Source: an uncultured Saprospiraceae bacterium (lineage in GTDB: Bacteria; Bacteroidota; Bacteroidia; Chitinophagales; Saprospiraceae). Taken from it: 18,275 nt of DNA. Positions 5,933 to 13,636 of the stretch are shown here, one piece after another; position 1 is the first letter of the stretch, and each line of letters starts with the position of its first letter. The notes below the pieces were generated by a model. It did no database searches, had not been told where the DNA came from, and worked only from the letters and a program-made list of their open reading frames with translations. Both the position numbers and the translations under genes were made by a program. The DNA is taken from the NCBI GenBank assembly GCA_937894165.1, contig CALCSX010000415.1:1-18275 (forward strand). Reading direction: 5' to 3'.

Positions 5933-7276
5933 ATGTTTAGCAGAAATACATGGATCGTTTTTAGTAGAGAGTATTGGACCAGAGTAAAGAAAAAATCCTT
6001 CTTATTGACTACTTTTCTCACGCCTTTAGCATTGGTATTATTCATTGTAGTCGTGTCAATGATAATGAGTTACAGAGGTGGTGATATGCTTACTGTTGGA
6101 GTGGTGGATCAAAGTGGAGGGATAGCCAATTACTTAGAAGACAATAGTTATTTGACTTTTGAAACCAAGAATTGGACCCTGGAAGAGGCCTCTGAGGCTT
6201 CTAAATCGGGAGATTATAGTGGTGTAGTGGTCATTCCGGCAGTGGAGGATTTTGAATTCGAGAGATTGAGCATCAGATATCTTTCAGATGGCAAGTTGGA
6301 CCTTGAAGGTACTTCCGAAATAGAAAATCAAATCAAAGAAGCAGCCCGACAGTTTAAGATTGAAAATCTGAATCTTGACATGTCGAAGGTAGAACTTTTG
6401 AATACACGTGTGTCTTTACAACCGGAGAAAATAACTAAATTGGACGATGACGAAAAGAGTCAAAGTACCTTGACGACATATATTGCGTCGGGAATTGGTG
6501 TAGTGATGGGAGTATTAATGTATTTTGTTGTTTTCTTTAATGGTACCAGAGTGATGCAAAGTGTAATGGAGGAGAAAACGAACAGAATTGTCGAAGTAAT
6601 GATATCTAGTGTAAGACCTTTTCAGTTAATGATGGGGAAAATTCTAGGTGTAGGATTGGTAGGTTTGACACAGTTTTTTCTTTGGATAGTTTTAATACCC
6701 ATTATATTTTTGATAGCGCAACCTTTTTTAGGACTAGACACGCAAGAATTAGCTAATCAAAATATGCCCAGTGATCAGGAAATGCAGGCTATGCGCGATA
6801 TGACAGATGGTGTGGACATCAATTTGATTTTAAGTGAATTAATGGGGCTCAACTGGTGGATGATTATCCCTTTATTCATTCTATATTTCTTATTGGGATA
6901 TGTACTTTATGCGACACTTTTCGCTGCGGTTGGCTCGGCTATAGGAGATGACATTCAAGAAGGACAATCATTGACCATACCCATTACTATTCCTGTCATA
7001 GTAGCCTTTTATATAATGATTTCTACTATTCGCTCACCCAATAGCAATCTGGCTATTTGGTCTTCTATCTTTCCGCTCTTTTCACCTATTGTCATGCCCG
7101 CGCGCTTGGCATACGATCCACCTTTTTGGCAGTTGGCATCCTCCATTATTTTATTGATTGGATGTGTATTTCTGATGGTATGGATCTCAGCGAAGATCTA
7201 TAGAGTGGGAATATTGATGTACGGTAAAAAAGCCAGTTTCAAAGAAATTTTCAAATGGGTTACGTATAAAAATTAA
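5933..7276 (+). CDS. ABC-2 type transporter permease (NatB-like)
   Basis: This 447-residue inner-membrane protein is the channel-forming partner of the upstream ATPase; its start is 3 bp after the ATPase stop. TM1 lies at about 24-46. It is followed by a large extracytoplasmic domain (about 47-180) with the substrate-binding-like fold usual in this family (TVGVVDQSGGIANYLED). Further membrane segments lie at about 182-203, 237-262, 309-335, 347-366, 372-390 and 402-422. The cytoplasmic coupling motif EEKTNRIVEVMISSVRP (213-229), followed by QLMMGKILG, is highly typical of NatB/ABC-2 exporters. It exports an unknown substrate, possibly Na+ by analogy with NatB. Transcription should stop at the palindromic terminator 16 bp downstream. 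Confidence 0.9.
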   Translation: MFSRNTWIVFSREYWTRVKKKSFLLTTFLTPLALVLFIVVVSMIMSYRGGDMLTVGVVDQSGGIANYLEDNSYLTFETKNWTLEEASEASKSGDYSGVVVIPAVEDFEFERLSIRYLSDGKLDLEGTSEIENQIKEAARQFKIENLNLDMSKVELLNTRVSLQPEKITKLDDDEKSQSTLTTYIASGIGVVMGVLMYFVVFFNGTRVMQSVMEEKTNRIVEVMISSVRPFQLMMGKILGVGLVGLTQFFLWIVLIPIIFLIAQPFLGLDTQELANQNMPSDQEMQAMRDMTDGVDINLILSELMGLNWWMIIPLFILYFLLGYVLYATLFAAVGSAIGDDIQEGQSLTIPITIPVIVAFYIMISTIRSPNSNLAIWSSIFPLFSPIVMPARLAYDPPFWQLASSIILLIGCVFLMVWISAKIYRVGILMYGKKASFKEIFKWVTYKN

Positions 7277-7291
7277 AAAGATATAATACTT

Positions 7292-7328
7292 AAAAAAAAT
7301 GGGGGTAAATTTTACCCCCATTTTTTTT
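7292..7328. terminator. Perfect 37-nt palindromic bidirectional terminator
   Basis: A8 T G5 (7292-7305), then a short A/T turn, then C5 A T8 (7315-7328), is self-complementary throughout. The GGGGG/CCCCC core is flanked by an A-run on one side and a T-run on the other. It therefore works as an intrinsic terminator on either strand. It sits between the convergent permease (stop 7276) and reductase (stop 7348) genes and probably serves both. Confidence 0.93.
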
Positions 7329-7347
7329 CTCCAAATTTAAGCTTTCA

Positions 7348-8421
7348 TTACATATCGTAACTAATCCTTAATTTAGACGACGAAGGGTGCGATTGGCAGG
7401 TAAGAATATATCCATCTGCTATCTCCTGTTCATTTAAAGCTAAGCTGGAATCCATAACTACCTCACCTTCAATAATTTTCGCCATACAAGTTGAACATGC
7501 TCCGGCCATGCAGGAATAGGGTGCGTCATAACCTAACTCATCCAATTTCGCCAGAATAGTTTGAGAATTATGCATCATAAACTCAATATTTTCACCTTGT
7601 AATTGCACTTCAACCAAACTATCTCCCGGTTTGACTTCCATAGCGGTAGTTTTATCAACTACAGTAGTGAAATACTCCTCATGGATGTATTTATTTTCAA
7701 CCCCGCGCTTGCTGAGATAATTTTTCGAAAAATTGATGATTTCTCCGGGACCACATAAGAAAAAATGTGCCTCTTCATTCTCTTGCGGATGTTTTACCAT
7801 GAATTTTCGTATGATTTCAGCATTGATTCTTCCTTCAAAGAAATCTTTTTTCTTGAACATGCTAAATACACCCGATGATTTTTCTTGACTATAACAGAAA
7901 TCGACTTCGAATTGTCCTTGGTACTTCTCTTGCATGCTGTTTAACTCATCGAGAAAAATTACTTCTTCTTTATTCCTGTTTCCATACAAAAGAAATATTT
8001 GGGATAATGGTTCCTGCTCTAATGCTTCTTTAATCAATGATATGATAGGAGTGATGCCGCTTCCTGCGCATATGCAATAATGAGATCTTCTCAAGGAAGG
8101 ATCAAATTTAAGTGTAAACCGACCTTCAGGAGTGCCTACTTTTATACTATCACCTTCTTTGTAGGAGTCCAATAATTTGTTAGTAAAAATACCATTGGTA
8201 ACTCTTTTAACTGTTACTTTTGGCCCCATCTCACCGGGGGAACTGGACATGCTGTAGGCTCTTCTTACATTCTTGCCATCAACATTGATTTCAAGTGTAA
8301 GATATTGACCTGCTTTATAGGTAAATGACTCTTTTAATTCATCGGGGATACTAAACAGATAGCTTTTGGCATTTTCTGTTTCTTTAATAATTTTATGAAT
8401 TTTTAATTCGTGAAAATCCAA
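7348..8421 (-). CDS. Ferredoxin/NAD(P)H oxidoreductase with C-terminal 2Fe-2S domain (PaaE-like)
   Basis: This 357-residue soluble reductase moves electrons from NAD(P)H through FAD to a plant-type 2Fe-2S cluster and then to an unknown acceptor. The FAD domain has RAYSMSS (54-60). The nucleotide domain has GSGITPIISL (120-129) and FLCGPGE (221-227). The C-terminal ferredoxin domain (about 268-357) has cluster cysteines 304, 309, 312 and 342 with C-x4-C-x2-C-x29-C spacing. This order matches PaaE of phenylacetyl-CoA epoxidase and many generic reductases. No paaABCD genes are in the window, so PaaE function is not supported. It is the last gene of the minus-strand cluster, 72 bp after the LysE-family gene. 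The shared terminator at 7292-7328 ends it. Confidence 0.9.
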   Translation of the reverse strand: MDFHELKIHKIIKETENAKSYLFSIPDELKESFTYKAGQYLTLEINVDGKNVRRAYSMSSSPGEMGPKVTVKRVTNGIFTNKLLDSYKEGDSIKVGTPEGRFTLKFDPSLRRSHYCICAGSGITPIISLIKEALEQEPLSQIFLLYGNRNKEEVIFLDELNSMQEKYQGQFEVDFCYSQEKSSGVFSMFKKKDFFEGRINAEIIRKFMVKHPQENEEAHFFLCGPGEIINFSKNYLSKRGVENKYIHEEYFTTVVDKTTAMEVKPGDSLVEVQLQGENIEFMMHNSQTILAKLDELGYDAPYSCMAGACSTCMAKIIEGEVVMDSSLALNEQEIADGYILTCQSHPSSSKLRISYDM

Positions 8422-8493
8422 GATCTAATATTTTAGGTGAAATAATCGGTAAAACTAATTAAAATTCTTCTCTCATCTTTTAATCTTAGTCTA

Positions 8494-9117
8494 CTATAAG
8501 GTTAAAACACGGATAATTAATGCGACTCCAAATGCGACCAAGGCAAAACCAATAATTTTTTGGACAATATTCAATCTTTTATAGGTCATAATATTCCGAA
8601 GCTTCTTAGCACTATATATTTTCAATAAATCCAGCACCACAATAGTTCCTATAATCCCGGAATAAAATAAATAGGCACCATCTTGATGCATTTCGGAATT
8701 CACGACCAATGTACTTGTCACGCCCAACCAGAATATTACTGTGAAAGGATTGAAAGTATTTATACTGAATCCTTTAAGGAACAATTTTCCGTAGCTGGCT
8801 GTCCTGACATATTCCGTTATTGGCTTCTGACGGGATTTTTTCATTAAAGTTCCAATGCCGAAACTGATGAGAACTATGCCGCCTCCTAATCCTAATACAT
8901 GTGCAAAGTATGGTGCCTCACTAATGTGTAGAATATGATTCATGGCATAATAACTGAAAAGGATAAATAGGATATCTGAAACCCATTCACCCACACCTAC
9001 CATTAATCCTGCCCTAAAGCCCTCCTGAATACCTGTTTGTACGAGCAAAAACAATATTGGCCCCGCCATAAAGCTCAGTGTCAAGCCAATGAATAAACCT
9101 TGTAAAAATAAATCCAT
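8494..9117 (-). CDS. LysE/RhtB-family exporter
   Basis: This 207-residue inner-membrane protein has about six hydrophobic segments (roughly 3-27, 38-60, 70-92, 122-140, 148-167, 184-205). Family marks include the early GP (19-20) after a hydrophobic helix and the later NPFTVIFW (123-130), equivalent to the NP motif of LysE/RhtB proteins. Members export amino acids or related small molecules using the proton gradient; the substrate here is not known. Its ATG shares a base with the stop of the upstream GH3 gene (TAATG at 9119-9115), a strong sign of translational coupling. That makes the GH3 product a natural candidate cargo, though this is inference. Confidence 0.88.
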   Translation of the reverse strand: MDLFLQGLFIGLTLSFMAGPILFLLVQTGIQEGFRAGLMVGVGEWVSDILFILFSYYAMNHILHISEAPYFAHVLGLGGGIVLISFGIGTLMKKSRQKPITEYVRTASYGKLFLKGFSINTFNPFTVIFWLGVTSTLVVNSEMHQDGAYLFYSGIIGTIVVLDLLKIYSAKKLRNIMTYKRLNIVQKIIGFALVAFGVALIIRVLTL

Positions 9118-10652
9118 TAGTTTGTACTATTTCTTATTATAAAAGATTTCCATTCGTTAATTCGATCACCTTTTAAAACACGAGGAAATTTATTTTGCCC
9201 TCCCGTACTTGATTTATTTTGTAACCAATTAAAGAATAAATCTGTATTTACTTTTTTTACATAGACATTCCTTAATAAGTTCCCTTCCCTTTCTGTAGCA
9301 TAATCATCATTTGTTTTCTTCAACTCCTCGTCAAGATGCTCGGCTAAAATTTTCTCATCAATGTCGGTGTCGGTACCTAAATACCATTGATGGGCAAAAT
9401 AACCATCTTCAGAAACACCATGGACGGTGAATTCCTTGATTAAAATGTTGAACCTGTTTTGAAGATTAATAATGGCTTGGTTCATATTGTCCACCGACAA
9501 ATGTTCTCCACAAAGACTTAAAAAATGTTTTGTTCTTCCGGTAATTATGATTTCTTTCTTCTCTAAGTCGGTGAATTTAATCGTGTCTCCAATTAGATAT
9601 CGCCAAGCCCCGGCGCAAGTACTCAGTACTAATGCATAATTTTCATTTTCTACAACTTCACCAATATGAAGAGCCTTCGCATTAGGATATATATTGCCCT
9701 CATCATCGAAATTCTTATCATTAAAGGCTACAAATTCGAAAAAGATATTATTATTTAGTAACATGACCATGGATTTGGTATTGGGCCGATTTTGAAAGGC
9801 TATAAACCCTTCCGATGCTAAATAACTATCGAGAAATGTGATGGGTTTTGAACATAATTTTTGAAAAGAATCTCGGTATGGATCCAAGGCGACACCACCG
9901 TTAACGAATATTTTTAAGTTGGGCCATAATTCATGAATATCATCGATTTTGTGATATTCCATGATGGATTCTACTGTTAATTGAACCCAAGAGGCCACTC
10001 CGGACACAAAGCCAACATCCCAATTTTTTGATTCTTTACATATTTCATGCAGGCGCTCTTTCCAATCCTTTATTTTTGCGATTTCTCCCCCCGGTTTGTA
10101 GTAGCCTTTAATCCAAAATGGTGGATTTTTGGCATTTATCCCGGATAAGTCACCTGTGAAGTATCCTCTTTGTTCATTCAACTGGCTACTGCTGCCAATC
10201 AACAACATATGTCGTGTAAAAAGATGTGCAGGAATATTATGATTTTTTAAAGAGAAAAACATTTTTAATGCTGCCCTCCGCATTGATTTTGTCATAATAT
10301 CCGTTACAGGAATATACTTTGTGGTAGCATTGGAAGTGCCCGAACTTAGGGCAAAATGTTTTACTTGTCCCGGCCAGGTAATATTAGGTTGAGGGATTAA
10401 TAAACTGTGCCACCATTTCTCAAAGATTTTTTCATAAGTGAATATTGGAACTGATTCCTGATAGGCTTGTATGAGTTTTGGAGCATTTAAGATTGAGTTA
10501 AAATTATAATGTATTCCGAATTCGGTATTTTGTGCCTTTAAGAGCAATCTTTCTAATTCGAGTTTTTGATACTCCTCGGCCGGAAGCTTTATAAATCCGC
10601 CGAGAGAACTCAATTGATTGGCTTTATTAATAATTTTAGACGCTAATTTCAT
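9117..10652 (-). CDS. GH3 family acyl-amido synthetase-like protein
   Basis: At 511 residues this is close to the usual size of GH3 proteins, members of the acyl-adenylate-forming superfamily. Plant GH3 enzymes adenylate a carboxylic acid (jasmonate, auxin, benzoates) and join it to an amino acid; the bacterial substrate is unknown. Visible motifs are the phosphate loop SSGTSNATTKYIPVT (103-117), YLASEG (277-282), YLIGDTIKF (352-360), GRTKHFLSLCGEH (372-384) just before the C-terminal lid, and TGGQNKFPRVL (483-493) with its conserved lysine. All ATP-binding motifs appear intact, so it is probably active. It begins 12 bp after the UPF0047 gene and overlaps the LysE-family start. No signal peptide; cytosolic. 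Confidence 0.9.
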   Translation of the reverse strand: MKLASKIINKANQLSSLGGFIKLPAEEYQKLELERLLLKAQNTEFGIHYNFNSILNAPKLIQAYQESVPIFTYEKIFEKWWHSLLIPQPNITWPGQVKHFALSSGTSNATTKYIPVTDIMTKSMRRAALKMFFSLKNHNIPAHLFTRHMLLIGSSSQLNEQRGYFTGDLSGINAKNPPFWIKGYYKPGGEIAKIKDWKERLHEICKESKNWDVGFVSGVASWVQLTVESIMEYHKIDDIHELWPNLKIFVNGGVALDPYRDSFQKLCSKPITFLDSYLASEGFIAFQNRPNTKSMVMLLNNNIFFEFVAFNDKNFDDEGNIYPNAKALHIGEVVENENYALVLSTCAGAWRYLIGDTIKFTDLEKKEIIITGRTKHFLSLCGEHLSVDNMNQAIINLQNRFNILIKEFTVHGVSEDGYFAHQWYLGTDTDIDEKILAEHLDEELKKTNDDYATEREGNLLRNVYVKKVNTDLFFNWLQNKSSTGGQNKFPRVLKGDRINEWKSFIIRNSTN

Positions 10653-10664
10653 AAAGAAAAAATT

Positions 10665-11072
10665 TTAGGAATAGAGCGAAACCAGAATTTTCCTTGCTGA
10701 TGCATTGTTTCTAAATTCACCTAAATAAATTCCTTGCCATATTCCTAATGCCAATTTATGATCAATAATTGGAATATTCAAACTTACACCAATAAGAGAT
10801 GATTTAATGTGAGCCGGCATATCATCCGGTCCCTCCTCAGTGTGCTTAATGCCGTTGAGATTTTCGGGAGCTAATCGGTCAAAAAATAATTGAAAATCAT
10901 GTAAAACATTTTTATCGGAGTTCTCATTGAGACAAATTCCGGCGGAGGTGTGTTGTAAAAACAAATTTAGCATCCCGGATTCCGGTAAGTTACTGAGATT
11001 CTGCAAGATTTCCTCTGTTATTAGGTGAAATCCGCGTTTCTTTGCACTTAAATAAACCAACTTTTGAATCAT
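10665..11072 (-). CDS. UPF0047 family protein (YjbQ-like)
   Basis: The family (PF01894) is near-universal, about 135-140 residues long, and usually labelled 'secondary thiamine-phosphate synthase enzyme' from weak complementation of thiE mutants; its true role is unsettled. Numbered from the chosen ATG at 11072, the 135 residues contain HTSAGI (41-46), a downstream EEGPDDMPAHI (79-89) and GIWQGIYLGEFR (110-121), the conserved active-site-like blocks. An upstream in-frame ATG at 11117 would add 15 hydrophobic residues not typical of the family and would overlap the divergent gene, so I reject it. It is the first gene of the minus-strand operon leading to GH3, the LysE-family exporter and the reductase. 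Confidence 0.88.
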   Translation of the reverse strand: MIQKLVYLSAKKRGFHLITEEILQNLSNLPESGMLNLFLQHTSAGICLNENSDKNVLHDFQLFFDRLAPENLNGIKHTEEGPDDMPAHIKSSLIGVSLNIPIIDHKLALGIWQGIYLGEFRNNASARKILVSLYS

Positions 11073-11099
11073 TTTAATAAATAATAAATATATTATAAA

Positions 11100-11675
11100 A
11101 TGCAAAAATACCATCATTTACATGAAATAATTCAATCCAGACGATCTATTTTTCCTCAATTCTACAATGATGAGGCTGTAACAGAGGAGGAACTCAACAT
11201 AATATTTGATGCTGCAAGATATGCTCCAACACATAAACTTACCCAACCTTGGAGATTTACTATATATTTAAAAAACACTTTTCCGAAGTTTATAAAGGCA
11301 CTTGAACAGGCAATGATAGATCAGAACATGTTAGATGTGTCTCAAAAATTATCGAGAGTGACATCTAAGCTTGAAAAATCTCAAGCGCTGGCACTTGTCG
11401 GTACCCATTTGGATCCTGTAGCCCGATTACCTCATTGGGAGGAAGTAGCTGCAACGGCCATGGCTGTTCAGAATGTTTGGCTTTTGGCGAGCCAGTTAAA
11501 TATCGGAACTTATTGGAGCAGCCCTGCATTTTTGACAGAATCCGGTATTGATTTGGGTCATTCCGGCGAAGTTCAGTGTTTGGGCTTAATGTACTTTGGT
11601 AAATATGATAAGCATCTTGAATTGCCGGACAGACTTAGAAAGGAGGTGGGTGACTATACTGTTATAATAAAATAA
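11100..11675 (+). CDS. Nitroreductase family protein (YdjA-like)
   Basis: This 191-residue flavoprotein probably binds FMN and uses NAD(P)H. Typical marks are the N-terminal SRRS (13-16), which contacts FMN phosphate; the block APTHKLTQPWRF (42-53), matching the 'APNH...PWRF' motif of the YdjA-like subgroup; WEEVAATAMAVQNVWLLA in the middle, a dimer-helix region; and CLGLMYFGKY near the C-terminus. The physiological substrate is unknown. It is divergent from the UPF0047 operon with only 27 bp between start codons, all A/T. No -7 box is clear there, so its promoter may lie inside the neighbouring coding region. It is only distantly related to the NfsB-like fragment at 3-311. Confidence 0.87.
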   Translation: MQKYHHLHEIIQSRRSIFPQFYNDEAVTEEELNIIFDAARYAPTHKLTQPWRFTIYLKNTFPKFIKALEQAMIDQNMLDVSQKLSRVTSKLEKSQALALVGTHLDPVARLPHWEEVAATAMAVQNVWLLASQLNIGTYWSSPAFLTESGIDLGHSGEVQCLGLMYFGKYDKHLELPDRLRKEVGDYTVIIK

Positions 11676-11690
11676 CTATGGAAATCACAT

Positions 11691-11719
11691 AAATTTTAAG
11701 ATGATAAATATTAAAATTT
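11691..11719 (+). terminator. Weak A/T hairpin after the nitroreductase gene
   Basis: AAATTTTAA (11691-11699) and TTAAAATTT (11711-11719) are perfect reverse complements, 15 bp after the stop codon. The stem contains no G or C and no long T-run follows, so termination here would be inefficient. Confidence 0.25.
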
Positions 11720-11812
11720 TCTAATATATCTAAATTATTGATCCTAATATAATAATTACATGGAGATTTTTGCTATTGTTAATAGGTAGTTAATTTTTTA
11801 AGGATATTTATT

Positions 11813-11820
11813 TATCTTTG
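11813..11820 (+). promoter_or_regulatory. Bacteroidota-type -7 element for the haloperoxidase-like gene
   Basis: TATCTTTG matches TAnnTTTG exactly, 62 bp before the start codon. A -33 TTTG at the expected distance is not evident. The candidate operator at 11821-11857 begins right after it, around the expected transcription start. Confidence 0.5.
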
Positions 11821-11857
11821 CAACTGTTATAATTAATTAAGCAGTTGATCAACTGTT
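11821..11857. promoter_or_regulatory. Candidate operator: 14-bp palindrome plus half-site
   Basis: CAGTTGATCAACTG (11842-11855) is a perfect palindrome. CAACTGTT occurs at 11821-11828 and again at 11850-11857, so the first copy could be a half-site 29 bp upstream. The pair flanks the expected transcription start of the haloperoxidase-like gene, a position suited to a repressor. Alternatively the palindrome forms a small hairpin in the leader. Confidence 0.4.
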
Positions 11858-11882
11858 TTAAATTTTTAAATCAATTTTAATA

Positions 11883-13376
11883 ATGAAAACTACCATTTTT
11901 AACAAGAATTTAATACTTCTCTCATTTTTTACTTTCCTTGCTCTTTTCAGTTTTATGACTTCTTGCGATAACGTATCTGCAGAAGACAGCACTAAACTAC
12001 CAATTGAAGGTGATTGGGATGGAAACTTGGCATACAAATGGGGGCAGATATTATTACAAGCAACTGCTAATGATACCGAAAAATTTAATCCTCGGCCAAC
12101 CGTTACATCTCGATTTTTGGGATTGATTACAACAGCAATGTACGATGCGTGGTCGAGATATGATTCAACCCATCAAGCTGTATATCTTAATGAAGTAGAC
12201 CGAAGACCAATGTCGGAAATGACCTTGGAAAATAAACAAATTGCTATAAGTTATGCAGCTTATAGGGCTGCCAACGAATATTTTTATTCAGATACAATAC
12301 TATTTCGTGAGTTTATGGTAGAATTAGGTTACGATCCTGACGATGACAGTCTTGATCCGACAAGTCCGTCCGGAATAGGAAATTTGGCTGCTAAGACAGT
12401 TATTGACAGCAGACGAAAAGATGGATCAAACCAATATGGTGATATGAATGAAAGTGGTGAGATTTATTTTAATTATGTAAACTATAAGCCGGTTAATGAT
12501 GTCACAAACAATGTTGATATCAATAAATGGCAGCCGAAATATTTTCTTAATGATAAAGGTGAGCAATATCTAATTAATTGTCTTACTCCATTTTGGCAAA
12601 ATGTCGACCCTTTATTATTAGACAGTGCTTCACAATTTCGCTCCCCGCCACCGCCTTTGTATGGAACAGAACAACTAGAAGCTGAAGTAAAAGAGGTTGT
12701 TGAAATGCAGCAGAATTTGACAGATGAAGAAAGAGCTCTTGTAGAGTTTATGCGCGATGGTCCTAAATCCGTTCAGCAGGCAGGTCACTGGTTGCAATTT
12801 GCACAGGTAGTTTCAGAAAGAGATAAACATACATTAGATCAGGACTTAATCATGTATTTCTTGGTAGAAGCAGTAGCAATGGATGGTTTTATTGCTTGCT
12901 GGGATACTAAAATGCATTACGATTATGCACGTCCATTTGCCCTAGTTCATAAATATTACGAAGGGAAAAAAATTAAAGCTTGGGGAGGTCCCAATAAAGG
13001 TATTGTAGAAATGGATGGCTCTGAATGGATTCCTTATTCTCCTTACAACTTCTTATGCCCACCTTTCCCTGCTTACGTTTCCGGACACTCAACCATAAGT
13101 GGTGGCTGTGCGGAAATTCTTAAATTATTCAAAGGGGATGACCATTTTGGATTCAGTGTTAAGCTAGTACCCGGAATTTTAACAGAACCAGAAAGTGTAG
13201 GGGACACTGTGGAGTTAGAATTTCCAACATTTACAGAAACTGCAGAGATGGCGGGTGTTTCAAGGGTTTTAGGTGGATATCATATTCAAGTAGATAATGT
13301 CGAAGGGTTGACATTGGGTAGAAAGGTTGCTCATCACGTTTGGGCAAGATATCAGGAGCTGAAGTCACCTGAGTGA
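11883..13376 (+). CDS. Vanadium-dependent haloperoxidase-like lipoprotein (PAP2 superfamily)
   Basis: This 497-residue protein has a lipoprotein-type N-terminus (hydrophobic about 10-26, MTSC with Cys at 28; the lipobox is imperfect), so it is likely tethered to the envelope. The C-terminal half carries every vanadate/phosphate-binding residue in the spacing of vanadium chloroperoxidase: Lys343 and Arg350 in KMHYDYARP (7 apart), Ser400-Gly401-His402 in PAYVSGHST, and Arg461 and His467 in SRVLGGYH (6 apart). The length and the long helical N-terminal domain (DAWSRYD and similar) also suit haloperoxidases rather than short PAP2 phosphatases. Such enzymes oxidise halides with peroxide to hypohalous acids; phosphatase activity is the alternative, and halide preference cannot be read here. 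It has its own promoter-like region and stands alone. Confidence 0.87.
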   Translation: MKTTIFNKNLILLSFFTFLALFSFMTSCDNVSAEDSTKLPIEGDWDGNLAYKWGQILLQATANDTEKFNPRPTVTSRFLGLITTAMYDAWSRYDSTHQAVYLNEVDRRPMSEMTLENKQIAISYAAYRAANEYFYSDTILFREFMVELGYDPDDDSLDPTSPSGIGNLAAKTVIDSRRKDGSNQYGDMNESGEIYFNYVNYKPVNDVTNNVDINKWQPKYFLNDKGEQYLINCLTPFWQNVDPLLLDSASQFRSPPPPLYGTEQLEAEVKEVVEMQQNLTDEERALVEFMRDGPKSVQQAGHWLQFAQVVSERDKHTLDQDLIMYFLVEAVAMDGFIACWDTKMHYDYARPFALVHKYYEGKKIKAWGGPNKGIVEMDGSEWIPYSPYNFLCPPFPAYVSGHSTISGGCAEILKLFKGDDHFGFSVKLVPGILTEPESVGDTVELEFPTFTETAEMAGVSRVLGGYHIQVDNVEGLTLGRKVAHHVWARYQELKSPE

Positions 13377-13428
13377 TTGCTTTAATTGATTAATTGAATC
13401 TTGTTAAGGAACTTGATATTTAGCAAAA

Positions 13429-13465
13429 AAAGAGTTAAAATCTTATTGCAAGGTTTTAACTCTTT
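13429..13465. terminator. 12-bp stem-loop after the haloperoxidase-like gene
   Basis: AAAGAGTTAAAA (13429-13440) pairs perfectly with TTTTAACTCTTT (13454-13465) across a 13-nt loop. An A-run precedes it (13425-13431), giving a T-run on the minus strand. On the plus strand only TTTGTGCT follows. It may end the plus-strand transcript inefficiently and block antisense transcription. Confidence 0.5.
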
Positions 13466-13612
13466 GTGCTAATAATAACATTTCAATGAAGCAAGCCAAT
13501 AAGTTGCCCCCTAATTTATTTATCCAACTAGTTGAAATCACTTAATATTAACAGTATTAAAAGACTAGACTCTATGTCTTTGAATCATTCCTAAACTATC
13601 AATAACTATTTT

Positions 13613-13620
13613 TATTTTTG
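13613..13620 (+). promoter_or_regulatory. Bacteroidota-type -7 element just before the DUF255 gene
   Basis: TATTTTTG fits TAnnTTTG. It is 17 bp from the TTG start codon, so the leader would be only about 10 nt. The nearest TTTG upstream (13579-13582) is too far away for a standard -33 box. Confidence 0.35.
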
Positions 13621-13636
13621 TAAAAAATAAACTAAT

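Noticed and set aside
7348..8421. Assignment as PaaE of phenylacetate degradation
   Set aside because: Domain order fits, but no other paa genes are nearby; the same architecture occurs in generic reductases.
11073..11117. 15-residue N-terminal extension of the UPF0047 protein
   Set aside because: The extra hydrophobic residues do not fit the family, and the extended start would overlap the divergent nitroreductase gene.
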